Shown here: positions 25,576 to 35,280 of the stretch, piece after piece
Layout of the letters: each line of letters begins with the position of its first letter
Position numbering within the stretch: position 1 is the stretch's first letter
Source of the DNA: Phreatobacter cathodiphilus
GTDB lineage: Bacteria; Pseudomonadota; Alphaproteobacteria; Rhizobiales; Phreatobacteraceae
NCBI RefSeq assembly: GCF_003008515.1
Contig: NZ_CP027668.1
Span: 1,418,001-1,482,000 of the forward strand
Direction of reading: 5' to 3'
DNA: 64,000 nucleotides
The notes under the pieces: model-generated
Seen by the model: the letters and a program-made list of their open reading frames with translations, nothing else
The model's database searches: none
Told to the model about the DNA's origin: nothing
Position numbers and translations under genes: made by a program

Positions 25576-26832
25576 TCAGGCGTTCCAGTCCACCCGCGCG
25601 AAATGCGCCTTCAGCGGCCCGTCGACCTCGTGCGTGGCGGGATCGAACCGGTCGGCGCGCGTGCGCTTGTACTTCCAGTTGTCGTTGATCTCGCGGAAGT
25701 GCCGGTAGCCGAAGGCGGCGCTGGTGCGCAGGGCAGCCGGCCAGTGGCCGACCGTATGGACCCGCCACTGCGCCCGGTCAGGACAGCGCCAGGGCACGAG
25801 GGTCCATTTCGCCGGGCAGGCAAGCACGTTCCGCCGGATGAGGCCGAAGCGTCGCTCGAAACGCTCGCGCTGGACCGTGTCGAAATCGGCATGGCGGACC
25901 GCATGCGCCGGCGCCCCGACCTCGTCGCCGGTTCCGACGACCCACCGGCCGCGATAGCGCAGGATGCCGAACGGATCGGCCTCGGCGGCGGCGAAGACGC
26001 TCCGCCCGTCGTCCGAGACGACGAGCTCGTCGATATCGGCGTTCTGGACGCTGGCGGCGGCCTCGAGGAAGCGGCGGCGGGCATGTTCCCACGCGCCGTG
26101 CTGGCAGAAATCGGAATCCCAGAAACGGCGGGCATCGAGCCCCTGCGGGCCGTACTTGAAGGGCCATTCGACCACGCGCACCGCGCGGATGCCGGAGACC
26201 GCCGCCAGCGCTTCGGCCACCGCCGCGCTGTCGTAGCGCGTCGAGGCGTTGTCGTAGAGCAGGACGGCGTCGGCGCCGTGGGCGTCGCGGGCGTAGCGGG
26301 CCCAGTCCTGGATCCAGGCGAGGTCGTTGTTGCGCGACTGGGTGAAGACCACGCGCCGGCCGGCGAAGACGTCGACCTCGCTCGGCTGCACGCTCACCTC
26401 GACCCTGCCGAGGGCGGAGGTGACGACGAGGCTGCGCGTGCCGTCCGGCGCCTCGACATGGATCTGGCCGTGGCGGTCGAGCTCGCGCAGCTCGAAGCGG
26501 CAGGGCCGGCCGGAGGGCTTCGCCTCTATCGTCGCTGCCTCCATCGCCGCGCGGAGGTTGAGGAAGGGCGGTCCGACCAGAACGATGCGGCCGCGAATGC
26601 CGATGAAGGCGTCGAAGAACAGGGTCTCGGCGTCGAATTTCGCGTCGTAGTCGGCGTCCCGCGCCTCCGCCGGCCGCACCGACAGCCGCCGCGCGGCGGT
26701 GAAGTCGGTGAGCAGGGTCGGGCAGGGGCGGACGATGGCGATGTCGGCGCGGTTCCGGCTCACGAGGCTGCTCCCGGCGGGGGCGGGACCATGGAGGGCC
26801 TCTGCGGCGCGTGTCAAACCGGGAGCGCTCAT
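25576..26832 (-). CDS. Glycosyltransferase-like protein (GT2/GT92-like)
   Basis: 418 residues without a signal peptide. The middle and C-terminal part resembles GT92/DUF23-like transferases: VFTQSRNNDLAWIQDWARYA near residue 182, VLLYDNASTRYD, and the acidic ADIDELVVSDDG that probably stands for the metal-binding DxD. The N-terminal 160 residues are a poorly recognised beta-rich region. It is the last gene of a minus-strand operon after the WecG-like gene (4-base gap), so it likely adds a sugar to the EPS repeat unit. Donor and acceptor are unknown. Confidence 0.72.
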   Translation of the reverse strand: MSAPGLTRAAEALHGPAPAGSSLVSRNRADIAIVRPCPTLLTDFTAARRLSVRPAEARDADYDAKFDAETLFFDAFIGIRGRIVLVGPPFLNLRAAMEAATIEAKPSGRPCRFELRELDRHGQIHVEAPDGTRSLVVTSALGRVEVSVQPSEVDVFAGRRVVFTQSRNNDLAWIQDWARYARDAHGADAVLLYDNASTRYDSAAVAEALAAVSGIRAVRVVEWPFKYGPQGLDARRFWDSDFCQHGAWEHARRRFLEAAASVQNADIDELVVSDDGRSVFAAAEADPFGILRYRGRWVVGTGDEVGAPAHAVRHADFDTVQRERFERRFGLIRRNVLACPAKWTLVPWRCPDRAQWRVHTVGHWPAALRTSAAFGYRHFREINDNWKYKRTRADRFDPATHEVDGPLKAHFARVDWNA

Positions 26833-26836
26833 GGGA

Positions 26837-27616
26837 TCACGCGGAACGCCGGGCCATCAAATAGATGGCCTTCGGATTGGTGACGGCATAGCGCCAGAAC
26901 AGGCGGCGCGGTTCCAGCCAGATGCGATAAGCCCATTCCAGCGAGGCGCGCTGCATCCACTCGGGCGCGCGCCTGTTGGTACCGGAGAGGAAATTGAACA
27001 GACCCCCCGAGGTCTTGATCATGCCGACATGGCGGAGCCGGTCGGCGTGGCGGGCGACGAAGCGCTGCTCGTGCGGCACGCCCATGGCGAGCCAGAGGAT
27101 GTCCGGGGCGAGGGCGTCGATCTCGGCGATCTTCGCCTCCAGTTCGGCGCCGGCGAGAAAGCCGTGGCAATGGCCGGCGATGACGAGGCGCGGATAGGCG
27201 CGCCGGACGTTGGCCACGGCCCGCGCGTTCTCCTCGGCCGTCGCGCCGAAGAGGTAGAAGCTCGTCCCCGTCTCCTCGGCGCGCCGGGCGACGTCGTGGA
27301 AGAGATCCGTGGTGGCGACGCGCTCCGGCAGGGGCGTCCTGCATTTGAGCCGCGAGGCGACGACCAGCGGCTGGCCGTCGGCGACGATCTGGTCGGCGTC
27401 ACGGACGAGAGCGGCGAGCTCCGGTTCTGCCGCGACGCGCGCCAGAACCTCGCCGTTGGCGGAGGTCAGGTAGAGCGGCCGCCGGCCCCGCTGCCGCTCG
27501 CGCGCCGCCCGGATCATCCAGCCGGCGGTGGCGGCACGGTCGAGCACCGCGATGGGCAGTCCGCCCACCGTGACGGTCGGGATCGCCGCGAAGGCGGTGT
27601 CGAAGGCCGCGCTCAT
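26837..27616 (-). CDS. WecG/TagA/CpsF family glycosyltransferase
   Basis: 259 residues, GT26 family. Landmarks are VGGLPIAVLDRAAT at the start, LYLTSANGEVLARVA, IVADGQPLVVAS, SFYLFGATAEENARAVAN and ILWLAMGVPHEQRFVARH. Family members transfer ManNAcA, ManNAc or glucose to a lipid-linked sugar. The start at 27616 lies one base after the stop of the Wzz-like gene (TGACATG), so the two are coupled. It is part of the EPS repeat-unit assembly set. Confidence 0.9.
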   Translation of the reverse strand: MSAAFDTAFAAIPTVTVGGLPIAVLDRAATAGWMIRAARERQRGRRPLYLTSANGEVLARVAAEPELAALVRDADQIVADGQPLVVASRLKCRTPLPERVATTDLFHDVARRAEETGTSFYLFGATAEENARAVANVRRAYPRLVIAGHCHGFLAGAELEAKIAEIDALAPDILWLAMGVPHEQRFVARHADRLRHVGMIKTSGGLFNFLSGTNRRAPEWMQRASLEWAYRIWLEPRRLFWRYAVTNPKAIYLMARRSA

Positions 27617-27617
27617 G

Positions 27618-29111
27618 TCAGTGGACCAGGCGGGCGAGGGGCGGCCGGGCGGCGACCGGGCGCGGTGCCGGGGCGGGGGCCTGTCGTCCGCCGCCGCCGC
27701 GCAGGAGGGCCGCCGCGAGGGCGAGACCGACGCCGAGGCCGCCACCCACCACGAAGCCCGCCAGCGCCATCACCACCCCACGGGGCGGGAAGACGCGGTC
27801 CCGTGGCGGCTGGGCCACGGTGATGATCCGCGCATTGCTCGTGTCGAGGCGCTCCAGCTCGCTCGTCTCGCGCGAACGCGAAAGGAAGGCCTGGAGCAGG
27901 TTGCGGTTGACGTCCACCTCGCGCTGGAGTTCGCGCAGCTGGACGAAGGCCTGGCCGGCTTCCGAGGCGAGCGAGGTCAGCTGTTCGACGGTGCGGCGCT
28001 GGGTGGCCTCGGCGGCGCGGGCGCGGTCGAGGTCGGCGCGGGCGGCCTGGGCGATGCGGCCGAGTTCGTCGGCGATGGCGCGGTCGAGATCGCTCACCTG
28101 CGCCTGGGCGTTGCGGACGGTGGGATGGCGCGGGCCGAACTCGGTCTGCGCGTCGGCCAACCGGCGACGCGCCTCGGCCTGCTGGCCGCGCAGGGCCGCG
28201 ATCGTCGGGCTCATCACCGCTTCGGGCAATGCCCCCGCCTGGCTCGCCGTGCGCAGCGAGATCTGGATCTGCTCGCTGCGCGCCTGGGCCTCGGCGACGC
28301 GGGCCTGGGCCTGGGCGAGCTGGCTGTTGGCGTCGGTGAGCTGCTGTTCGCTGACGAGCTGGGTGCGGGTGCCGACCAGGCCGTTGCGGCGGCGGAAGTC
28401 TTCGGCCCGCTCCTCGGCGATGCGAACCCGGGTGCGCAGCTCGTCGAGCCGGTTGGTGAGGGACTGGGTGGCACGCCGCGCCGCATCGGCCCGGGCCGCC
28501 GTCTGGCTGTCGATATAGGCGTGAGAGACGGCGTTGGCGAGCCGCGCAGCCTTGTCGGCGTCCGAGGCGCGCACCGTCACCTCGATGACGAAGGTTCGCT
28601 CCGGCCGGCGCACGATGACGCGGTCGTAGAGGGCGTTGAGCGCCTGCCGCTCGCGGCTCGCCAGGCTCTCCTCGGCCGGCCGGCCGAGGCCGAGCGAGCG
28701 CAGCAGCGCCACCGCCCAGTTGGCGCCGCCTTCGCCGTTGAATTCGGGGTCGTCCGTCAGGCGCTCGCTGTCGATGACGCGGGACAGCACGCTCTGCGAC
28801 GTGACGATGCGCGCCTGGCTCTCGACGAAGTTGATGGCCGCGTTGGAATCCTGCTGGCGCGGGGTCAGCTCGTTGTCGAAGACCTGGATGCCGCGGGGAT
28901 CGACGAAGATCTGCGACGTCGCCATGAAGCGCGGCGTCATCAGGCGCGAGGCGCCATAGGCCATCCCGGCGCAGGCGAGCGCCAGCGCGAGGATCGGCAT
29001 CCAGTAGGGCAGAATGGCCGCCCCCAGCCCGCCGGAGGGCGGCGGGACAGGGCCGGCGGTGGCGGCCGGCACGGGCGGGTCGCGGCGTTCGGGACGACCA
29101 TCGTCATACAT
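27618..29111 (-). CDS. Wzz/GumC-type polysaccharide chain-length protein
   Basis: 497 residues: first membrane helix near 37-57 (ILPYWMPILALALACAGMAYG), a Wzz domain containing FVDPRGIQVFD, long coiled-coil stretches (about 180-400), and a second helix near 440-465 after the Pro-rich PPRDRVFPPRG. There is no C-terminal tyrosine kinase domain. Such co-polymerases set polymer length and contact the outer membrane exporter. The start at 29111 was preferred because AGGAAAGGACC precedes it. No Wza-type exporter or separate kinase is found in this window. Confidence 0.88.
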   Translation of the reverse strand: MYDDGRPERRDPPVPAATAGPVPPPSGGLGAAILPYWMPILALALACAGMAYGASRLMTPRFMATSQIFVDPRGIQVFDNELTPRQQDSNAAINFVESQARIVTSQSVLSRVIDSERLTDDPEFNGEGGANWAVALLRSLGLGRPAEESLASRERQALNALYDRVIVRRPERTFVIEVTVRASDADKAARLANAVSHAYIDSQTAARADAARRATQSLTNRLDELRTRVRIAEERAEDFRRRNGLVGTRTQLVSEQQLTDANSQLAQAQARVAEAQARSEQIQISLRTASQAGALPEAVMSPTIAALRGQQAEARRRLADAQTEFGPRHPTVRNAQAQVSDLDRAIADELGRIAQAARADLDRARAAEATQRRTVEQLTSLASEAGQAFVQLRELQREVDVNRNLLQAFLSRSRETSELERLDTSNARIITVAQPPRDRVFPPRGVVMALAGFVVGGGLGVGLALAAALLRGGGGRQAPAPAPRPVAARPPLARLVH

Positions 29112-29232
29112 GGTCGGGTCCTTTCCTGGGCCTGTCCGGGCCGCCGCGAGGGGCGGGAGTCCCGGAGTGGAACACGAGACATCGGTGGTGCTCATGCTCC
29201 GCAAGGACGGGACCAGCGGGGGTTGTGCCGTT

Positions 29233-30087
29233 TCAGGCGATGCCCGCCCGGTCGAGCGCCGCGGCTACCGGCAGCACGGCGAAGCCGCGTTCGAGGGCGC
29301 GCGAGACGATGCGCGCCAGCACCCGTGGCGTCGTGCCGTAGAGGCTCGGCGCCTCGCTGACGTCGTGGGTGAAGAGGACGAGCCAGCCGGAGGCGGCCTC
29401 GGCCCTGTCGAGCCAGCGGTCGAGATTGTTCTCGGTGAGGCCCCGGGCGCTGATTTCGACCGATTTGAGGAAGTCGAGGTCGGTGCGCCCGGCATTGATC
29501 CCCGGCTGGACGGACCGGGAGCTCCGCACGCTGGCGGAGAGCCGTTTCTTCTGCCTCACGCCGCACTGGCCGTAGGGATAGGCGTAGTTCTCGCGCACGA
29601 GGCCCGGCACGATCCGCCGCAGCGCCGCGCGGTTGGCGGCGAGGTCGGCCGCAAACGCCGCGGGATCGAGGAGATTGGCCGGCCGATGGGCATGGCCGTG
29701 CAGGCCGATCTCGTGGCCGCGGCGGTGGAGGTCCGCGACGGTCTCGGCCCCCGCCACAGTCCAGCGGCTGTTGGTGAGGCCGAACAGGCCCGACGCCGGA
29801 TAGAAGGTGCCGCGTGCGCCGTGATCTTCCAGAATGCGGGCGCCGGGGGTGTCCGCCGTCCGGGGGAAATCGTCGAAGGTGATGGAGACGACCGGCCGGT
29901 CGAGATGGATCGCGGCGGTGCGGAAGGCGATGCGGCGGCCGATCATATGGTCGAGCCGCGGAAACAGGCCGCCGAAATCAACCTCGTCCGGATCGACCAG
30001 CGGATCTGCCGGGGCGCGCCCCCGCACCGGACGGAACAGGGTAGGGTGCGCCAGCCCGTTCATCTTCTCGTTCACGCCCTGCTCCAT
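29233..30087 (-). CDS. Polysaccharide deacetylase family protein
   Basis: 284 residues from ATG 30087; a second possible start is 30063 (MNGLAHP). The NodB-homology domain has SITFDDFPRTADTPG, with the catalytic/metal Asp pair, and LHGHAHRP, the HxxxH-type metal site. There is no signal peptide, so unlike secreted deacetylases it should act in the cytoplasm, probably removing N- or O-acetyl groups from lipid-linked intermediates. It heads the minus-strand set deacetylase-Wzz-WecG-GT and is divergent from the GT2 gene. Confidence 0.85.
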   Translation of the reverse strand: MEQGVNEKMNGLAHPTLFRPVRGRAPADPLVDPDEVDFGGLFPRLDHMIGRRIAFRTAAIHLDRPVVSITFDDFPRTADTPGARILEDHGARGTFYPASGLFGLTNSRWTVAGAETVADLHRRGHEIGLHGHAHRPANLLDPAAFAADLAANRAALRRIVPGLVRENYAYPYGQCGVRQKKRLSASVRSSRSVQPGINAGRTDLDFLKSVEISARGLTENNLDRWLDRAEAASGWLVLFTHDVSEAPSLYGTTPRVLARIVSRALERGFAVLPVAAALDRAGIA

Positions 30088-30242
30088 GCGGTCTGCCCTG
30101 TTTCCGGACAGATACACTGGCCGGGCAAGCGGTGAGGCGCAAACTGGCAAGAGCCGGGCCAGGACCGGTCGCGGTCGCCGCGGCAAGCCATTTGCTGCGG
30201 AACGCGACAGACATCCATCCGCCCCCGCGTGAGGAGCCGATC

Positions 30243-31265
30243 GTGAACCAGGTTGAGACTGTTTCCATGGAATCGTCCCGCAGCGAGACGTCCGAGGACC
30301 GCGCCCTGGTCCGCAGCGCCGGGCTCGACCTGCAGGCCGCGCGGGCCGTCGTGGTGGTGCCGACCTTTCGCCGGCCGGCCATGCTGGCGGACACGCTCGC
30401 CTCGCTCGCCGGCCAGCGCGACGCGCCGCCCTTCGCCGTGGTCGTCGTGGAGAATGACGCGGCCGGCCGGGAGGGCCTCGTCGTCGCCGCCCAGTGGCTC
30501 GCCCGCGGCACCCTCTCCGGCCTCGCCTTCGTCGAATCCGCCCAGGGCAATGTCCACGCCATCAATGCGGGCTTCGCCATGGCTCTGGCCTCCTTCCCGG
30601 CGGCCGAGCACATCCTGATGATCGACGACGACGAGGTCGCCTCGCCCGAGTGGCTCGCGCGGATGGTGGAGGCGGCGGAGCGCGAGGACGCCGACGTCGT
30701 CGGCGGGCCGGTCGTGCCCTGCTTCCGCGACGAGACGCCGGCCTCGCTCGCCCGTCATCCCGTCTTCTGGCCGAGCCACGTGCGCACCGGCCCCGTGCCG
30801 ATGATCTACGGCACCGGCAACTGTCTGATGCGCCGGCGCGTCTTCGACCGCCTCGGCCACCGGCCGCTGGACCCCCGCTTCAACTTCCTCGGCGGCGGCG
30901 ACATGGACTTCTTCACCCGTTGTCGCCTGGCGGGGCTGCGCTCCTGGTGGGTGCAGGAGGCGCTGATCACCGAAACCGTGCCGGCGGAGCGCGCCCGCGT
31001 CGGCTGGGTGCTGAGACGGGGCCTGCGGATCGGCTCCATCAACCGGGCCGTCGACCTGAAACACGCGACGGGCGCGGCCGGCGGGGCAAGGATCGTCGCC
31101 AAGGACGTCGCCATCGTGCCGCTGGCGCTGCTGCGCGCCGCCGTCGCGCTGGTGCGGACGCGCAATCCGGTCGTCGCCGCTCATCCTCTTGCCGTCTCGG
31201 CCGGCCGGCTCGCGGCCTGGGCCGGCGTCGAGCAGCAGCCTTACCGCGCGGGGAACGTCTCGTGA
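30243..31265 (+). CDS. Glycosyltransferase family 2 protein
   Basis: 340 residues. The GT-A fold start AVVVVPTFRRPAMLADTLASL is followed by VVVVENDAAGREG, the DxD region HILMIDDDEVASPEWL, and the acceptor-side GGGDMDFFTRCRLAGLRS. The C-terminus has a hydrophobic segment (VAIVPLALLRAAVALV), suggesting membrane association. A GTG start at 30243 was chosen because GAGGAG lies 6 bases upstream; ATG 30267 is the alternative. First gene of a plus-strand operon with the polymerase and the GT4 gene. Confidence 0.88.
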   Translation: MNQVETVSMESSRSETSEDRALVRSAGLDLQAARAVVVVPTFRRPAMLADTLASLAGQRDAPPFAVVVVENDAAGREGLVVAAQWLARGTLSGLAFVESAQGNVHAINAGFAMALASFPAAEHILMIDDDEVASPEWLARMVEAAEREDADVVGGPVVPCFRDETPASLARHPVFWPSHVRTGPVPMIYGTGNCLMRRRVFDRLGHRPLDPRFNFLGGGDMDFFTRCRLAGLRSWWVQEALITETVPAERARVGWVLRRGLRIGSINRAVDLKHATGAAGGARIVAKDVAIVPLALLRAAVALVRTRNPVVAAHPLAVSAGRLAAWAGVEQQPYRAGNVS

Positions 31266-32578
31266 CGATGGCGCGCATCACCGGGGCCCCCGGCGCCCTG
31301 CCGGTGGACGACCTCGCCCAGCTCATGCGCTGGGCCCGCGTCCTCGTCTTCGTCGGCGCCTTCCTGCTCGCCTGGGTGACCCTGGAGCCCTATGCCGACC
31401 TCGGCACCACCGCCTCCCTGGAATTCGCCTTCGGCCAGGAGGGCACGGCTTATGCCGCCTACGGGCTCATGGCGGCCGTCGCCGGCCTTGTCGCGGTCCT
31501 GACCCAGCCGCGCGCGCTCGCGACGCTGATCCACCCGCTCTGGATCGCCCTCGGTGCCTGGCTGTCCTTCACCGTCGTCACCTCGGCGGATGTCTCGCTG
31601 TCGCTGCGGCGGCTGATCCTCTTCGGCATGCTCGCCGTGCTCACCGCCTCGCTGTTCCTGATGCCGAAGGGGAGGCGCGATCTGGCCCGGCTGCTGGCGG
31701 CCGCCGTCGGCATCCTCGTTCTCCTGTCGCTGGTCGGCGTCGCGCTCTTTCCCCAGTTCGCGATCCACCAGATCACGGACATCAACGAGCCGCAGCTCGC
31801 CGGCGACTGGCGCGGCGTCTTCGCCCACAAGAACACCGCCGGCGCCATCTTCGCGATGACCATCTTCATGATGATCTTCGCGGTGCGGACCGGCCTCGTG
31901 CCGCTGGGCTCGGTGCTGTTGCTGCTCTGCTCCGCCTTCGTGCTGATGTCCGGCGCCAAGAGCTCGACCATGCTTCTGGTGGTGAGTCTCGCCGTCTCCG
32001 TCGTGGTGGCGCGCACCCGCCGTGGCTGGCTGGCGGGGGCGATCGCCTTCGCCCCGCTCGTGGTTCTCTTGGTGCTCGGCCCCGGAACCGTGGTCAGCAA
32101 GGGCCTCGGCGACATCGTCCGTCTGTTGCCGATCGATGCGACATTCACCGGCCGCGCCGACGTCTGGGAGCTGGCACTGGAAAAGATCGTCGAGCGGCCG
32201 CTGACCGGCTTCGGCTATTCCGCCTACTGGGCGCTGGAATCGACCCGCTTCGGCCAGGAGGACGCAACCCAGTGGGGCGGCCACGCCGCCCATGCCCACA
32301 ACGGCTATATCGACGCGGCGCTCAACATGGGCCTTCCCGGCCTGCTCCTCGTGATCGCCGTCTTCGTCGTCTGGCCGCTGCGCAATTTCCTCGCGGCGCG
32401 GGCGCGGGGAGCCGACCCGGCGCTCCTCCTCATGTTCCTGCAGATCTGGCTCTTCGGCATCTACGTCTCGGTGCTCGAGAGCTTCCTCTTCGTCCGCTTC
32501 GACCCGATCTGGATCACCTTCCTCTTCGCGGTCTTCGGCCTGCATTACCTGGCGAGGCGGCCCCATGTCGCGGAGTGA
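31262..32578 (+). CDS. O-antigen ligase/EPS polymerase family membrane protein (Wzy/ExoQ-like)
   Basis: 438 residues with roughly ten transmembrane helices and a large periplasmic loop near 290-345 (TGRADVWELALEKIVERPLTGFG, then HAAHAHNGYIDAALNMG). GRxxxW and H-N-x-Y/xxL blocks are typical of the Wzy_C/WaaL superfamily, which joins lipid-linked repeats or transfers polymer. The GTG start at 31262 overlaps the previous stop (GTGA) and sits at good distance from GGGGAAC; ATG 31268 is possible. Within an EPS locus with Wzx and Wzz it is most likely the polymerase. Confidence 0.85.
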   Translation: MTMARITGAPGALPVDDLAQLMRWARVLVFVGAFLLAWVTLEPYADLGTTASLEFAFGQEGTAYAAYGLMAAVAGLVAVLTQPRALATLIHPLWIALGAWLSFTVVTSADVSLSLRRLILFGMLAVLTASLFLMPKGRRDLARLLAAAVGILVLLSLVGVALFPQFAIHQITDINEPQLAGDWRGVFAHKNTAGAIFAMTIFMMIFAVRTGLVPLGSVLLLLCSAFVLMSGAKSSTMLLVVSLAVSVVVARTRRGWLAGAIAFAPLVVLLVLGPGTVVSKGLGDIVRLLPIDATFTGRADVWELALEKIVERPLTGFGYSAYWALESTRFGQEDATQWGGHAAHAHNGYIDAALNMGLPGLLLVIAVFVVWPLRNFLAARARGADPALLLMFLQIWLFGIYVSVLESFLFVRFDPIWITFLFAVFGLHYLARRPHVAE

Positions 32579-33623
32579 CGAGGGCGCGTCGCGCCTCGAC
32601 GTGCTGATCTCGGACAGCGCCGCTCCCTGCGGCGTGGAGGCCTTCGCCCGCCGCCTGGCCGAAACTGCGGGCGGGCGCGCCGCGACGCGCGAACTCGGTA
32701 CCGGCGGCGGCGAGGGGGTCCTCGTCATCAACCTTCCGGTCGTCGCCTGGAAGCGACGGCTCGCCGATCCCGTCATCGCCGCGCTGAAGGCGCGGGCCCG
32801 CGGCCGGCGCGTCCTCCTCATCCTGCACGAATGGGCCGATCTTGACTGGAAACGGCGCGTCAGCTACGCGCCGCTTCTGCCGCTCGCCGGCGCCATCCTG
32901 TTCTCGGCGCCTGAGGTGGCGGCCCAGTTCGCCGCCGATCCGCTGTCGCGCCTCGCTCCGCGTCGCCGGGGTCTCGTGCCCATACCGCCGAACGTGGTGA
33001 GGCCGGACCTGCTGCCGCAGAGCCCGCTGACGGCGCGGCTCGACGAGGCCCGCCGCCGCGGCCAGCTCGTCCTCGGCCATTTCGGCTCCATCTATCCGCG
33101 CAAGCAGTCGACGCAGATCCTCGACCTCACGGCCGCCCTGGTGCAGCGCGGCGAGGACCCCTTCGCCGTCTTCATCGGCTCCTTCGTCAAGGGCCAGGAC
33201 CGCGTGGAGGAGGAGTTCATGGCGCGGGCGGCGAGCCTCGGGGTGGCCGACCGCATCGCCGTCACCGGCTATGTGGCCGATGACGCCGAACTCTTCGCGC
33301 TCTTCGCCGGCGTCGACGTCTTCGCCTATCTCTTCGCCGAAGGCCTTACCAGCCGGCGCGGCAGCGTGCTCGCCTGCGCCATGTCGGGCCGGCCGGTCGT
33401 CGTCAACGCGCCGGAGCGGCCCGGCGCCTTCGACCACCACCCGACCTACCAGCACCTCCTGGAGGAGGGCAGGCTGCGCCTCGTCTCCCACCGCGCCACC
33501 GTCGACGAGGTGGCCGCCGCGGTGGAACAGGCGTCGACCCTGCCGCGCCATGGCGCCCGTCTCGACGTCGCAGCCGCCTGGGGCGACGCGCTCGCCGCCG
33601 TCGATCGCGTTCTGGCCGCCTGA
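32565..33623 (+). CDS. Glycosyltransferase family 4-like (GT-B) protein
   Basis: 352 residues, overlapping the polymerase gene by 14 bases. The C-terminal Rossmann domain contains LVLGHFGSIYPRKQSTQILDL, RIAVTGYVADDAELFALFAGVDVF and a weak EX7E-like region after FAYLFAEGLTSRRGSVLACAMSG. The N-terminal acceptor domain begins LDVLISDSAAPCGVEAFARRL. It should transfer a nucleotide-linked sugar to the lipid-linked repeat; specificity is unknown. Confidence 0.85.
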   Translation: MSRSDEGASRLDVLISDSAAPCGVEAFARRLAETAGGRAATRELGTGGGEGVLVINLPVVAWKRRLADPVIAALKARARGRRVLLILHEWADLDWKRRVSYAPLLPLAGAILFSAPEVAAQFAADPLSRLAPRRRGLVPIPPNVVRPDLLPQSPLTARLDEARRRGQLVLGHFGSIYPRKQSTQILDLTAALVQRGEDPFAVFIGSFVKGQDRVEEEFMARAASLGVADRIAVTGYVADDAELFALFAGVDVFAYLFAEGLTSRRGSVLACAMSGRPVVVNAPERPGAFDHHPTYQHLLEEGRLRLVSHRATVDEVAAAVEQASTLPRHGARLDVAAAWGDALAAVDRVLAA

Positions 33624-33663
33624 GCGGCGCACATCCCGCCTCATCCCGTGACGCATGCAACAA

Positions 33664-33692
33664 GAAACCGCGGCCCGGAGGGTCGCGGTCTC
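33664..33692. terminator. Terminator between convergent EPS transcription units
   Basis: Imperfect hairpin with arms 33664-33676 and 33680-33692 (11 of 13 Watson-Crick pairs, one G-T, one mismatch), between the plus-strand GT4 gene and the minus-strand wcaJ-like gene. Confidence 0.6.
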
Positions 33693-33725
33693 CTGTCGTC
33701 GTGGGGGACGAGAGGTCGCCTGCGG

Positions 33726-35168
33726 TCAGAAGGCGTTGTCGTAGGCCTTCCGCGACAGGACGGTGCGGAACAGGATCTCGATGTCGAGCAGGATCGACCA
33801 GTTGTCGATGTAGAAGAGGTCGTGCTCGACCCTCGCCTTCATCTTCTCGACGGTGTCGGTCTCGCCGCGCAGCCCATGCACCTGCGCCCAGCCGGTGATG
33901 CCCGGCTTGACGTTGTGGCGGCGCGCATAGAGCGCGATCCGCTCGTCGAAGGCGCGGTCGTGGGCGACGGCGTGGGGGCGCGGACCCACCAGTGACATCT
34001 GTCCCGCCAGCACGTTCAGGAGCTGCGGCAGCTCGTCGATGTTCCAGCGCCGCAGGTACCGGCCGACGCGGGTGACGCGCTGGTCGTTCCGCGTCGCCTG
34101 ACGCACCACATCCCCGTCGTCCATCACCGTCATGGTGCGGAACTTGACGATCTGGAACGCCCGCTGGTTGAAGCCGAGGCGCCGCTGCATGAACAGGACG
34201 GGGCCGGGGCTGTCGAGCTTGATGGCGATGGCGACGAGGATCAGCACCGGCGTCAGCAGGAAGAGGGCGAAGGAGCCGAGGGTGATGTCGAGGGCCCGCT
34301 TGGCCATCACCTCGCCGGCGGTCAGCGGCGGGCGGCCGAGCTGCAGGCTGGCGATGCCGCCGGCCTTGGCGATGTGGACGTCCTGGAAGCGGTCGAAGAT
34401 GCGCTCCGGTCCGAGGTGGATGGTGACGGGGATGCGCATGAAGCCGTCGACGAGCCGGTCGATCGTCTCGGTCTGCGACCAGGGCACGATGATCAGCACG
34501 TCGTCGAGCTGCATTTCGCGGGCCTGGCCGGCGATGCGGGCGATGTCGTCGCGGCCGACCGATCCGTCCTCGGCCGAGAGCAGGCCGGTTCCGGCGATGT
34601 GCATGCCGGCGTTCCACGGCTGGTAGCGGCGGGCGAAGTCAGTCACGTCGCTCTCGCGGCCGACCAGCATGACGCGCCGGGCCGGGATGACGCCGAACTT
34701 CGAGCCCAGCGTCAGCAGGCGCCCGGTGAGCTCGCGGGTGACGAGCACCGCCGGCAGGCCGACGAGGAAGGTGAGAATGACGGCGACACGGGAGAAGACG
34801 TCGGTCGTCTTGGTGGCGAAGGCGAAGGCCATCAGGGTCAGGAACGTCGCCCCCCACATGGTCAGCGTGGTGCCGAAGGCCCGCCGGGCGCCGACATAAT
34901 TGCCGATCACGTACTGGCTGCGCACGGCGCTGAGCATGACGAAGGTGCTGGCGACCAGCATGGCGAGCGTCGCCTGGGAGGTCGTGGTCCACCATTCGCC
35001 GCTGGAGACGCGGCTGTAGACGAGGGATGTGGCATAGCTTGTGGCGGCGATGATGAGCCAGTCCAGCGCTGCGGTGGACAGCTTGAGCGCGAGGCGCATC
35101 CACGCATAGCCGCCCCGGCCGCGCCTGGCGACCGCCGCCGCGGGAATATCAAGTTCCTTCAACGTCAT
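33726..35168 (-). CDS. Undecaprenyl-phosphate glucose phosphotransferase (WcaJ/ExoY type)
   Basis: 480 residues of the polyisoprenyl-phosphate hexose-1-P transferase family. About four N-terminal helices and a CoA-binding-like Rossmann domain ([19 protein letters not shown]) precede the catalytic domain, which starts [19 protein letters not shown] and includes [40 protein letters not shown] and MSLVGPRPH. It starts EPS assembly by placing glucose-1-P or galactose-1-P on undecaprenyl phosphate. The start at 35168 removes a basic extension. It lies 112 bases downstream of the fused hydrolase on the same strand. Confidence 0.93.
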   Translation of the reverse strand: MTLKELDIPAAAVARRGRGGYAWMRLALKLSTAALDWLIIAATSYATSLVYSRVSSGEWWTTTSQATLAMLVASTFVMLSAVRSQYVIGNYVGARRAFGTTLTMWGATFLTLMAFAFATKTTDVFSRVAVILTFLVGLPAVLVTRELTGRLLTLGSKFGVIPARRVMLVGRESDVTDFARRYQPWNAGMHIAGTGLLSAEDGSVGRDDIARIAGQAREMQLDDVLIIVPWSQTETIDRLVDGFMRIPVTIHLGPERIFDRFQDVHIAKAGGIASLQLGRPPLTAGEVMAKRALDITLGSFALFLLTPVLILVAIAIKLDSPGPVLFMQRRLGFNQRAFQIVKFRTMTVMDDGDVVRQATRNDQRVTRVGRYLRRWNIDELPQLLNVLAGQMSLVGPRPHAVAHDRAFDERIALYARRHNVKPGITGWAQVHGLRGETDTVEKMKARVEHDLFYIDNWSILLDIEILFRTVLSRKAYDNAF

Positions 35169-35280
35169 GGCGTGAACCCTTGAAGCTCGCGACGCCACCG
35201 CCTGTCTCGAATGGGGACGGGCGGCGGGGCCTTACGGCCTCATCGCAGGGGCCGTGCCAGCGGGGCGCGGCCGGAGCGGT

